Positions 53,799-63,237 of a stretch of 64,000 nt of DNA are shown here, piece by piece. Positions within the stretch are counted from its first letter, which is position 1, and the number at the start of each line of letters is the position of its first letter. A program made the position numbers and the translations under genes. Under the pieces are notes generated by a model, which did not search any database, was not told the origin of the DNA, and saw only the letters and a list, made by a program, of their open reading frames with translations. The stretch comes from JARKPK01 sp964631235. GTDB lineage: Bacteria > Planctomycetota > Planctomycetia > Pirellulales > Thermoguttaceae. Location of the stretch: the NCBI GenBank assembly GCA_964631235.1, contig CAZVZX010000019.1, positions 1 to 64,000 of the forward strand. The letters are read 5' to 3'.

Positions 53799-55724
53799 TT
53801 ACCACATTTTCCATCGCTCCGAATCATTGTTCGCAGCGGCAAATGGCCCGACCGCCGGGCGTTCTCCGCTCCGCGGCTTGCCGAAGAAGTCGTGGTCGAT
53901 CTTCAGCGCCGAGCCGTCCGGGTTCTCGAAGAGCGTTCCGGGCAACTTCGCTTTTCCGAGCAGCTCGGTAGTCACCCAAACGGTTTTCGCAAGCCGGGCC
54001 TCGTCGGGGAACCGAACGACAAGCCAAGTGGCGTTCTCTTCGCGCACTACCGAGGGAACATCTGTGTTCTTCGGCAGCACGATCGCTCCCTCCTCGCGCG
54101 AAAACGGCTGGGCGGCTCCGCAGTACACGTTTCCGGCGGCCGAAACCGGGAAATGGCTGCCGTCGTACACCGCAAGGCCCAACGTCGGGCTGCGCTGGGG
54201 CTTGGCGGGCGTCGGCTGATTGGCGTCGGCTTTTTCCAACGCGGCACCGCCGAAAAAGATGTTGTTGTAGAAGCGGTGATCGCCGCCCGGGATGTTGCTT
54301 AGGCCGGCGACCCGCGTCGAGTGGGCTTCGTGATAGGGAGTCGAACGGCGCAATTCAGGGCGAACGTCGAACCGCCCGGCGAAAATGTTGTGAACGAACG
54401 CCCCGCCCTGCGACCAGTCGCGGACGTTCAGCGGCGAGAGGAAGACGTTGTTGTCCACGAGAAATGGTCCGTGGTTCACTTCAACGAAAAGATCGTCTGT
54501 CGAGTTGTTGTACAGCAGATTGCCGCTGATGCGCGTTCCTTGAGCCATCCAGTCCATCCATAGGCCGCGGCCGCAGTCGTGAATCAGATTGCCGCGGATC
54601 AGCACGTCGATGGCTGCATGCAGCTTGATGCCGGCCATTTCCGCGCCGGTGAACTGACGTTTCCGCCAGATGTTGTAGATATGATTGCCGGTGATCGAAC
54701 TGAACACCGGCCCGAGACTGCCGCAAATGCCCGTTTGCTCGCAATCGAAGATGATGTTGTTCCGAACGACGTGCGAGCCGATCGTGTCGCGCGACCAGCC
54801 GGCGGCCAATGCGCGCTGGATCACTTCGTTGTAATGGATCGCCCCGTCTTTGCAGGGGTCGTTGCGCCAAACGTTATGCCCGGTGGCCCGGTCTTTGCCC
54901 AAGGTGATGCCCGAGCATTTCGAGTCGCTGATCACGTTGTTTTCGATGATCCAACCTTTGCTCCAATGGGTGCCGATCAGTCCGATCTGTTCGGCGGTCG
55001 GTGCCGCCCATTGCGTCGCGGCGTGACACATTCGAAAACCGCGAACCGTGATGTAGTTGCAGCCCGGCTTGTCAGGATAGAAGCAGCTATCGCGGACGTT
55101 GATCTCGACAAGCTCCTTGTTCGGGTCGCGATCGTGGAAATTCGCGTAGATGTAGGTATTCTGATCATCGACCTCGCAGAACCAAGTCCATGTCGAGCCT
55201 TCGGCGTCGGCTGCCCCGGGCGTCGGCCGCGGATTGAGCACCCGCTCGATCAAATGCGTTTCCCAAAGCGATTTTCCGTTGAGATAGACTTCGCCGGTGT
55301 GGTGCGGGCGACCGCGGTCGTCGAACCAGTCGCCGAAGATTCGGTCTTTGTAAGGGTTGTATTTTCCGAAGAACGAGTTGGGCAACGTGAGCTTCCAGAC
55401 GCCGGGGGCAAACGGTTTCCAATCGCGCGCCACTTCGGATCCCTTGATTACCACTCGTTCGCCCGGAGCAGCCTGATAAACGATTCGGCGATCATCGCCC
55501 GTGCCGCCGCGCGGGGGCGTTACCCGCTCGCGATACTCGCCCTCATGCACGGTGACAACGTCGCCCGGTTGTGCGACATCAGCCGCCCGCTGGATGGTGC
55601 GAAAGGGCCGTTGAGCCGAACCGTCGGCCTGATCGTTGCCCGAAACCGAAACGTGGTACTCGGCGCCGATCACTGACGACGCAGAGAAGACAGCCACAGC
55701 GACGAACAACAACGGCTTGCGCAT
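53799..55724 (-). CDS. Exported right-handed parallel beta-helix protein
   Basis: 641 residues from ATG 55724 with GAGGAAGG upstream. MRKPLLFVAVAVFSASSVIGAEYHV is a signal peptide. The start of the mature part, VSGNDQADGSAQRPFRTIQR with AADVAQPGDVVTVHEGEY, is the DUF1565-type opening of pectate-lyase-like beta-helices. A long run of parallel-beta-helix coils follows (about 200-500), with asparagine and hydrophobic ladders such as GWIIENNVISDSKCSG and GSHVVRNNIIFDCEQTG. The last 120 residues are less repetitive. Such proteins usually bind or cut acidic polysaccharides, but no catalytic residue can be named. It is convergent with rpsR. Confidence 0.88.
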   Translation of the reverse strand: MRKPLLFVAVAVFSASSVIGAEYHVSVSGNDQADGSAQRPFRTIQRAADVAQPGDVVTVHEGEYRERVTPPRGGTGDDRRIVYQAAPGERVVIKGSEVARDWKPFAPGVWKLTLPNSFFGKYNPYKDRIFGDWFDDRGRPHHTGEVYLNGKSLWETHLIERVLNPRPTPGAADAEGSTWTWFCEVDDQNTYIYANFHDRDPNKELVEINVRDSCFYPDKPGCNYITVRGFRMCHAATQWAAPTAEQIGLIGTHWSKGWIIENNVISDSKCSGITLGKDRATGHNVWRNDPCKDGAIHYNEVIQRALAAGWSRDTIGSHVVRNNIIFDCEQTGICGSLGPVFSSITGNHIYNIWRKRQFTGAEMAGIKLHAAIDVLIRGNLIHDCGRGLWMDWMAQGTRISGNLLYNNSTDDLFVEVNHGPFLVDNNVFLSPLNVRDWSQGGAFVHNIFAGRFDVRPELRRSTPYHEAHSTRVAGLSNIPGGDHRFYNNIFFGGAALEKADANQPTPAKPQRSPTLGLAVYDGSHFPVSAAGNVYCGAAQPFSREEGAIVLPKNTDVPSVVREENATWLVVRFPDEARLAKTVWVTTELLGKAKLPGTLFENPDGSALKIDHDFFGKPRSGERPAVGPFAAANNDSERWKMW

Positions 55725-56808
55725 GGTACCTTCCTCACGAGAATTGTTCAGACCGCTTGGTTCGGTCCCTTCTTGGGCGGCCGCGGTGCAACGAGCAGGT
55801 GGGTTGTTTCTCAGCCTCGCGGCATCGGCCGTGGGCCCTGGCGCAGTGGTGCTGCACGGCGCCAAAGCACCCCTTGGCGATCGGAATGCCGGAACCAACC
55901 TGCAAGCGTCCGGCAACGGACTGCATTGTGTGTCGGCTGCTGTTTCGGGTCAAGCAGCGTCGAACGCGGCAAACGCCATCGCTGGACCAATAACCCGGTT
56001 GCCTGTTCTCGATGCAAGTATTCCGGCAACCAGAGGGACTGGGGCTTGGGACGCGGTGGCGGCAGTATTGATGGGCGTGCGGCATCATTCCCTGTAGACG
56101 AGCAATGCCCGTGGCCTTCGCAGGGATTGTCCGGGGGGTGTAGTGAAAACCACGGGCTCCGTTCCACCTCAGAGAGGTTGGCAGAGCCGTTGCCGACGCT
56201 TCGAAAAACGGCATACGGGAACAAGCGACAGGTTGTCGTAATGGCATAACTGGCAAAGACTTGTGGATAGACTTGTCGTCTGCGTTCGGGTGAGCGGCTG
56301 CCGTTTTCGTTGCGGGTTTTCGGCCATCGGCAGAAGCGACCTCGCCCAGGCGGCGACAACGGAAAGATCGGGCGGATTTTCCCTTGACCGAAGCTTTGGA
56401 TTCGGGGTACGATACATGCCGCAACGTGTTGGCGCGCAAAGAGTTTTGCCAAGTCGTCGCGGCGTGCTTTGTGCGGTTGGTAGCGAGAGCAAGAGGGCGC
56501 CGTAATCGCAGGTCGAGCGGCCGTCGGGCAGGATGACGACGGCATGTTTGGTTTGTCCGCGCAAGTGCAACCGTTCAGCTCCTGAATCGATCGCCCTCGG
56601 CGACGGGGCCCGTGGTAAGCATCGCCCCGACTCCTGTTGGGAGCGGCCGAGAGGGCAAATGCGAGCAGTATTGCCGTTTGGGGTGGAAACACCTATTGAT
56701 CTTCGCAAAGCATCATGATGTTCGCCCGGTGAGGCTTGGGGCAAGAACGTCGGTTGGTTTGGCGAAGTCGAATAATGTTCGGCGGCAGGCCGCGGTGCGT
56801 GGGTTTCA
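55725..56808. other. Long gene-free region
   Basis: 1084 bases between the beta-helix gene (minus) and the GT39 gene (plus). Open frames occur on both strands (for example about 55735-56439, minus), but they have odd composition, rich in Arg, Ser and Cys, and no family resemblance. It may hold decayed coding DNA or only regulatory sequence. Confidence 0.5.
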
Positions 56809-58158
56809 ATGCTAGATCGAGTGGCATGGAAGCAACTCGGATGGATTCTTGTCGTCGCGCTGGTCATGCGCGTCGGGGCGGTCTTCGTTTGGCAGCATCG
56901 CGTTGAGGGCGACTTTGGTTTTCCCGATAGCGAGAGCTATTGGCAATTAGCCCAGCGGCTTGCGGCCGGCGAGCGCTATGTGTGTCAACCGGCCGACCAG
57001 CCGATCGAGTATCGCATCTTTCGCACTCCCGGCTATCCGGCTGTACTCGCGCCAATTTTCTGGCTTTTCCAGGGCGACGCCGCCGTTTGGGCTGCGCGAT
57101 TTCAATCGGCTGCATTCAGCACGGCGACGGTTGCCTTAGTGGGGTTCATCGCTGCGCAGTTGTTCGGCTGGCCGACTGCGCGGATCGCGGCTCTCATCAC
57201 TGCCTTCTACCCCGAAGCGATTGCCGCCGGCGCCTTCATTCTCAGCGAGTCGCTCTTCTGTCCGTTGATGCTGGCGCAACTGCTTTTTTGGCTTCGGGCA
57301 GAGCAAAGCGACGCTCCTCGCGCGATGTGGACCTCGGCCGCAGTGGCCGGAGTGTGCGGCGGGCTGGCGGTGCTTGCTCGCCCGAGTTGGTTGCTCTTTG
57401 TGCCGATGGTGGGCCTGGGTTTTCTGGTCGTTTCGGTGTTGCGGTGGTTGAAGCCTCGAACGACCGGACTGCGGGGATCGATTTCAAAACGATGGATCAT
57501 CATTGGCGTCGTCTTGGGCATGACTGCTCTGACGATGTTGCCGTGGTGGTGGCGTAACTGGCGGGTATGCGGCACTTTTGTGCCTACCAGTTTGCAGGTG
57601 GGCGCGAGCTTGTACGACGGCCTGAATCCGGCGGCCGACGGCGGCAGCAACATGGCGTTCACACGGTCGTTTATCGAGCAGTTGCAAGCGACGCAACGGG
57701 ATGTGCCGCTCTCAAGCGCGCAACAAGAGATCGAGCTGGATCGCTCGATGCGCAATGCCGCCCTCGATTGGCTGCGCGCGCACCCGTGGCAGGCGATGCA
57801 GTTGGCAGGCCGAAAGCTGCTGCGGATGTGGTTGCCCGGTCCGAACGACTCGGCACTGGCCTCGGGAGCGGTGCGTTGTGCCGTGGCACTGACCTATTTG
57901 CCGGTGATGGCGTTGGCCGTTTACAGCTTTTGGCGTGGACGGCAATGGCGATGGCCGATTGTCCTGCTCTGGCTGCCGGCCGTTTATTTCACGGGTTTGC
58001 ATGTCGTGTTCGTCGCGTCGATTCGTTATCGCCTGCCGGCGATGTTGTGCCTGATCGTGCCGGCTGCCGATGGTGGACTGCGCCTTTGGGCCTCTCGGGT
58101 GAATCGCGATTCGATGGGCGATGCGCCCTCGGCTAAGCGGGAAGGAGGGGCCCGATGA
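56809..58158 (+). CDS. GT39/GT-C-like membrane glycosyltransferase
   Basis: 449 residues with about ten hydrophobic segments (first WILVVALVMRVGAVFVW; later WIIIGVVLGMTALTMLPWW). The first outer loop carries FPDSESYWQLAQRL, the position of the acidic catalytic residue in PMT/ArnT-type (GT39, GT83) enzymes that use lipid-linked sugars on the outer face of the membrane. FYPEAIAAGAFILSES is another family-like segment. The protein should transfer a sugar to a lipid or protein, but the acceptor is unknown. Its stop overlaps the start of the next gene by four bases (ATGA), so the two are co-translated. Confidence 0.82.
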   Translation: MLDRVAWKQLGWILVVALVMRVGAVFVWQHRVEGDFGFPDSESYWQLAQRLAAGERYVCQPADQPIEYRIFRTPGYPAVLAPIFWLFQGDAAVWAARFQSAAFSTATVALVGFIAAQLFGWPTARIAALITAFYPEAIAAGAFILSESLFCPLMLAQLLFWLRAEQSDAPRAMWTSAAVAGVCGGLAVLARPSWLLFVPMVGLGFLVVSVLRWLKPRTTGLRGSISKRWIIIGVVLGMTALTMLPWWWRNWRVCGTFVPTSLQVGASLYDGLNPAADGGSNMAFTRSFIEQLQATQRDVPLSSAQQEIELDRSMRNAALDWLRAHPWQAMQLAGRKLLRMWLPGPNDSALASGAVRCAVALTYLPVMALAVYSFWRGRQWRWPIVLLWLPAVYFTGLHVVFVASIRYRLPAMLCLIVPAADGGLRLWASRVNRDSMGDAPSAKREGGAR

Positions 58159-61100
58159 CCAGCGGCGCCGACACTTCCCGCCAGTCTTCCGCACAGCCTC
58201 GCGGCGCAGTCGATCAAGTGATCGATTTTTGCTGGTATTGTTTCAAGTGGACGCTGTTGTTCGGCTTGGTGGCCGGTGCCGTGTGGGTGCCCCATCTTTG
58301 GCAAGCCCTCGACGAACAGATTCGCGCTGAGGCCTGCGCGATGCTTGCCGAGCAATACCCACGATTGCTGCCTTCGGTGCGTTCGGCGCAATTGATCGAG
58401 GGCGAAGCGATCGTTCTGAACGACGTAGCCCTTGCGATCCCCAACGGCGAGCAGGGCGACGAAATCTTCGCCTGCGAGAAAATCATTCTGGCCTGTCCGA
58501 CGAAGATCACGGAGTTGATCAAGCAGCGGCCGGAAATCAAACAGATTACGCTTCAACGGCCCACTTTTCGTCTGACTCGAAACGCCGACGGACGTTGGAA
58601 TGCGGCGGAACTGCTCCCGCTGCCGCAGTTTCAACGCCGTCCGCTTCCGTTTGTCATCGAAGACGGACGGATCGAAGTCGTCGATCACATGGGTCGTCAG
58701 CCGACCCAATGGTGTGCGCGGAACTTCGACGCGGTTGTTGATCCGATCGAGCAACAGGCGGCGGCATCGGCGGCAGTGCAGAATGCCCCGGCTGCCGAAT
58801 TTCCGCCCGATCGGAAACAGGTTGCTTCGGTGCCGTCGTTGCCGGAAGCGGCTGCGGAACCGCCCCGAACGACTTTGCGACGCATTCAAGCGACGTTCTC
58901 CGGCGATCACGTGGGAAGTGTCAGAATCGAGGGTGTCTTCGACAGCCGAACGCTTGCCTGCGAACTCGCCGGGCGCGCCGAGCAGATTGTTTTGGGGCCC
59001 GAGTTATTGGCCTCGTTGCCGCAGGGATTGTGCGACGAACACTCGCCGGCCGCAGGGTTGCGCGGGCGGACGGATGTCGATTTTGTTGTCGGTTACGATC
59101 CGAATGCCTTGTCGCCGCTTCGATATCAAGTGCAGGGGCGGCTGTCGGAGGGACGCTTCGAATCCTCGCGATTGCCGCACCCGTTGAGCGAACTGCGGAC
59201 GTTCTTCCGCATCGACAACTCGGGTGTCGTGCTCGACGAATTGACCGCCCGAAGCAATCAAGCCTATCTGCGGCTGAACTATCGGCAGAACGGCTGGGCG
59301 GCTTCGGCCGTGAAGGAGGTCGATGCCGAAATCCGGCAGTTGGAGCTCGATCGGCGATTGTTGGCCGTTCTTCCCCCGGAGTGGCAAGAGCACTGGTACA
59401 AATATCGGCCTTCGGGTGTGATCGACGCGCGGGCGAAATTGCGTTTTGACGGCGCGCGATGGATACCGGATCTGAGCGTCGAGTGCGTTAATGTTTCATT
59501 CAGTCATTACCGCTTTCCCTATCGCTTGGATGACGGCCGCGGGACGATCACATTGCGCGACAATGTGATGCAGTTCAATCTGACGGCAAGTACCGGCCAC
59601 GACAACGCGCGCCTGAGCGGCGAAATCATTCGTCCCGGCCCCCACGCGATCGGTTGGATGGAGGTTCGTGCGGAGAGCGTACCGATCGATGCCAAACTCT
59701 TGGCCGCCGTTCCGCGGGAAACGCAGCCCGTCTTGCAGTCGTTGGGAGCCAAAGGATTGCTCGACGTGTATGTTCGCCTTTGGCGCGATGAGCCCGACGG
59801 CCCAATGCATCGGCATTTGACGCTTTCGGCTCAACGGTGCTCGGTGCTGTTCGAGAAGTTTCCCTACCCGGTTCGCAACATCTCGGGTGTGTTGGAGATG
59901 TTCGACGACGAATGGACCTTCCGCAATCTTCAGGGGATGAACGATACGGGCCGAATCACGTGCAGCGGCGTCTTCGCGCCATCAATTCGCGGCAAAGAGT
60001 TGAAGTTGGAATTCATCGGTCGCGACATTCCGCTCGACCAAGAGCTGCGCGACGCCTTGCGTCCGGCGGAAAAGCAAGTGTGGATGGCGTTTCGACCGCG
60101 CGGCGCCGTAGATCTGACCGCCGAAGTGCGCTACTTGACGGAAACAAAACAGTTGAGCGTGACGGTCCGCGCCGAGCCTCAGCCGGAGACTGCGGCCATC
60201 GAGCCGGTGCATTTTCCGTACCGGCTTGAGCGTTTGCGCGGGCTGTTGGAGTATCGCGACGGGCACGTCGTGCTGCACAGCATCAAGGCCGAACACGGCT
60301 TGGTTCGAGTGACCACCGGCGGCTGGCTGCACTTTGATCCCGACGGCCGATGGCGTTGCCGATTGGAAGACCTGAGCATCGACCGATTGCGCATCGACCG
60401 CGATTTGATTCCCGCGTTGCCCGAACGGCTGAAGCGCGCCCTAGTCGAACTGCGTCCGACCGGGCCGATCGATATCCGCGGCATGTTCGAGCTGAGCAAC
60501 ACGCTCGACCCGAATCATACGCTGGAGTCGCAATGGGATGTGACGCTCGGGTTGCAGCAATGCGCATTCGAGTGTGGCCCGCGAGTGGAAAACATCAACG
60601 GCACGATGAGGTTGGTTGGGCGCTTCGACGGGCGAGCGATGGCGAGCGCCGGCGAGTTGTCGCTCGATTCGCTCAGCTACCGCGACCTGCAATTGACCGA
60701 AATGAATGGGCCGATCTTCTTCGACGAGAACCAGGCGCTATTTGGCGCTTGGGTGGCGAAGTATCTATCGACGCCCGAGGGGCAATCGATTCGCGAACGC
60801 ATTGTCGCGATTCAGCAACGCGAAGGCCGTCCCGAGTCGTTCCCTGAGAATCGCGGATTAGTACCAAGGCCGACGGCCGACCCCGAACGATGGCTGCGCG
60901 AACCCAGTTCATTGAAATCCAGAATGTTCGGCGGCGAACTGAAGGGCGACGGCTGGATCGCCTTCGGCGCGGTTCCCAAGTACGGTTTGCATGCCGAGTT
61001 GGAACGCGGAAGCCTCGTGCGATGCGCCCAAGAGATGTTGCCCGGTGTGCAGAATCTGCGGGGGGCGATTTACGGCGTGCTTGATTTGCGCGGGCAGGGA

Positions 61101-61643
61101 CGAAGCACCAATTTGATGCAGGGTCGAGGCTCGGTGCAATTGCGCGATGCCGATATCTACGAATTGCCGTTGATGATTGCTTTGCTGAAAATCCTCAGCA
61201 TTCGGTTGCCGGACACTAAGGCGTTCAGCAGCAGCGATATTCGCTTCCGCATCGAAGGCGAGCACGTCTATTTCGATCAACTCGATTTCAACGGCGACGC
61301 TGTCAGCTTGTTGGGCAAGGGCGAAATGGACTTGCAACAGAACCTTCGCTTGACCTTCCACGCGATTTTAGGACGCGGGGAACTGAATATGCCCATCGTT
61401 CGCGAAGTGTTCAGCGGAGCGGGCAAACAAATCATGTTGATTCATGTCGCCGGCACACTTCAGAACCCGGAAATGCGCCGCGAGGCCCTGCCGGGGCTGA
61501 ATCAGGCATTGCAGCAACTGCAAGAGGATCGAGAAGCGCAACGGCGCGAGCAGGGCGGAACCACGGCGCGCATTCTTTCCAACGATCGTTCGGCCCGACG
61601 CGATTCAGGCAATCCGTCGGGCGGGGGGCGGCTGCTGCGTTGA
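58155..61643 (+). CDS. AsmA-like envelope protein
   Basis: 1162 residues from ATG 58155, overlapping the GT39 stop by four bases. One membrane segment near the N-terminus (WTLLFGLVAGAVWVPHLW, about 32-49) anchors a very long beta-rich periplasmic part. The C-terminal 300 residues (about 915-1105) show the AsmA-type pattern YGVLDLRGQGRSTNLMQGRG, IYELPLMIALLKIL and LLGKGEMDLQQNLRLTFHA. AsmA-like proteins such as YhdP and TamB are thought to carry or bridge lipids between inner and outer membranes. Coupling to a glycosyltransferase fits an envelope lipid or glycolipid role, which is inferred. The tail is basic and disordered. Confidence 0.85.
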   Translation: MTSGADTSRQSSAQPRGAVDQVIDFCWYCFKWTLLFGLVAGAVWVPHLWQALDEQIRAEACAMLAEQYPRLLPSVRSAQLIEGEAIVLNDVALAIPNGEQGDEIFACEKIILACPTKITELIKQRPEIKQITLQRPTFRLTRNADGRWNAAELLPLPQFQRRPLPFVIEDGRIEVVDHMGRQPTQWCARNFDAVVDPIEQQAAASAAVQNAPAAEFPPDRKQVASVPSLPEAAAEPPRTTLRRIQATFSGDHVGSVRIEGVFDSRTLACELAGRAEQIVLGPELLASLPQGLCDEHSPAAGLRGRTDVDFVVGYDPNALSPLRYQVQGRLSEGRFESSRLPHPLSELRTFFRIDNSGVVLDELTARSNQAYLRLNYRQNGWAASAVKEVDAEIRQLELDRRLLAVLPPEWQEHWYKYRPSGVIDARAKLRFDGARWIPDLSVECVNVSFSHYRFPYRLDDGRGTITLRDNVMQFNLTASTGHDNARLSGEIIRPGPHAIGWMEVRAESVPIDAKLLAAVPRETQPVLQSLGAKGLLDVYVRLWRDEPDGPMHRHLTLSAQRCSVLFEKFPYPVRNISGVLEMFDDEWTFRNLQGMNDTGRITCSGVFAPSIRGKELKLEFIGRDIPLDQELRDALRPAEKQVWMAFRPRGAVDLTAEVRYLTETKQLSVTVRAEPQPETAAIEPVHFPYRLERLRGLLEYRDGHVVLHSIKAEHGLVRVTTGGWLHFDPDGRWRCRLEDLSIDRLRIDRDLIPALPERLKRALVELRPTGPIDIRGMFELSNTLDPNHTLESQWDVTLGLQQCAFECGPRVENINGTMRLVGRFDGRAMASAGELSLDSLSYRDLQLTEMNGPIFFDENQALFGAWVAKYLSTPEGQSIRERIVAIQQREGRPESFPENRGLVPRPTADPERWLREPSSLKSRMFGGELKGDGWIAFGAVPKYGLHAELERGSLVRCAQEMLPGVQNLRGAIYGVLDLRGQGRSTNLMQGRGSVQLRDADIYELPLMIALLKILSIRLPDTKAFSSSDIRFRIEGEHVYFDQLDFNGDAVSLLGKGEMDLQQNLRLTFHAILGRGELNMPIVREVFSGAGKQIMLIHVAGTLQNPEMRREALPGLNQALQQLQEDREAQRREQGGTTARILSNDRSARRDSGNPSGGGRLLR

Positions 61644-61822
61644 CCGTGCCCGGCGAACGGGCCGGCGGTGCCTCGCGACGGCGATGCAACTTCGCCCGAA
61701 TTGCGGGATTCACGCAAACAGGAATCGAATGCGCGTCGCCCTGAAATTAGGCCTCGCCTTCGGGCCAACTCGTTGGCGATCGGTTCTTCCTCCGACAGAC
61801 GCGGCCGGAAAACACCGAGCGA

Positions 61823-62350
61823 TCACAGCTTGATCAGCGAAACGGCCACGTGAAGAAGCCGATCGGTCAGCAGCAGGGCATCGGCGTTTTCATGCTCGAA
61901 CGTGGCGCATGCGTATTCGATGCCTTTGGAGTAGGCAATTTGATATTGGTGGCCGACAATCACCGAGGGAACCGTAACGTGCTTGAACGCCCATCGCGTT
62001 CCGACCAACATGCGTTTGATTCCGCCTGAAATGATGTTGGTCATTTCGCCCACGCCGTCGATCACCTGGGGCGAGAGCCGTTCGAAGCGGTCTTGCAACA
62101 ATCCGCCGACCGCGCTGCACGCGACCGTTTCCGACATGTTGACCGTAACGAAACCGGAAACATCGCCGTGCAGGCCGATCATGCCGGTTACCGTGCCGAA
62201 ATCGTGGCAGGGAACGGCGGCGACACCGACACAGCGGGCCTTGGCGTCGCACATGTTCAAACAGTCGGTCGTTGCGCCCAGTATGGCCCGGACAATGATT
62301 TCGTCGGCGATTTGCGCGGAGGCGAAGCTGGTTTCGGCGGCCACAGACAT
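61823..62350 (-). CDS. CheX-like chemotaxis phosphatase-type protein
   Basis: 175 residues from ATG 62350 with AGGAATT upstream; the open frame extends to 62446 but without a start signal. ATVTVN-like strands and VIDGVGEMTNIISGG (Glu102 and Asn105) form the ExxN motif with which CheC, CheX and FliY attack phospho-CheY. ALLQDRF-type helices flank it. The family dephosphorylates CheY or anchors receiver proteins. No other chemotaxis gene is in the window. It is convergent with the AsmA-like gene. Confidence 0.82.
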   Translation of the reverse strand: MSVAAETSFASAQIADEIIVRAILGATTDCLNMCDAKARCVGVAAVPCHDFGTVTGMIGLHGDVSGFVTVNMSETVACSAVGGLLQDRFERLSPQVIDGVGEMTNIISGGIKRMLVGTRWAFKHVTVPSVIVGHQYQIAYSKGIEYACATFEHENADALLLTDRLLHVAVSLIKL

Positions 62351-63237
62351 GGCGAATTCCTGCGATATCAACGGGGAGAGCGATGCGGGTTCCTTGTTCG
62401 GCCCGGGGAAGAACGGCAACGTGGGGCCGGTTCGCCCAGCAGGCACTCATTCGCGACGAGGGTGTGCTCGGCCGGTACCGATGTCGCGACGAATGCGATG
62501 CATTTCTCGACAATTATTGCTTGCCGCCCCGATAATTAGACGAGTTTCTTGCCGCAAATCCGGCAAACGCAGCAGGCCTTCCGTCCCTATTGCTGGTGCA
62601 ACCGGAAAATCTGCCACGAGAGAACTGCGAAAACCGGCACCGGGTTCTCTCGGGGCTGCACGCAAGAGGGCCGTTTCGATGCGCCGGCGGCCGGTTTGGC
62701 AATTGTGATGAAGCATGGTGCGACAGTACCGCCACCGTGCTCGCTCCGGGGACCGTAATCGGTGCAATTGAGAAAACGGCCGCTGAGTTCTCGAACGCGG
62801 GCGTCCCCCTCGCGGGATCGGTGTGCCTTTTTCTGCTTCGTTGATCAGGACGGCCCCGCGCGGTTGTCGTGGTCGCAATCTCGCTCGGGAAAATCGCTGA
62901 CGGATTGGTCATGACGGCCCCCCGGTAGCATTGCCGAGTCAAATCCGAGACAATTTCGGCGATTGCCACAGTTGGCGAGTCATTGCCGAGCCAAGCGAAT
63001 CTTGGCGAGGCAGTTTTGGGGCGGGCGCCGTTGTTGATCTCGTCGGTGATCGCTAGGTCACCATCGTTGTTTGGGACGGCCGCAACGGCGGCGATTGGGC
63101 AAGACAACCGGAAACAACCGTAAATCATCGAAAGCGACAACACCGGCGGAACCGCGTAATCGGTTGGCCTGCGTCAGGATCAGCCGCATTCGGTGTTTTG
63201 CGAACTCATGCGGACGCGCGAAAGGCCGAGTGCGGCA
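62351..63237. other. Gene-free divergent region
   Basis: 887 bases between the CheX-like gene (minus) and the transporter gene (plus). Short frames only; no clear promoter, RNA or repeat recognised. Confidence 0.45.

Noticed and set aside
55735..56692. Minus-strand frames of 234 and 293 codons upstream of the beta-helix gene
   Set aside because: They overlap each other in different frames, have atypical composition and match no family I know. They may be decayed sequence but cannot be called genes.
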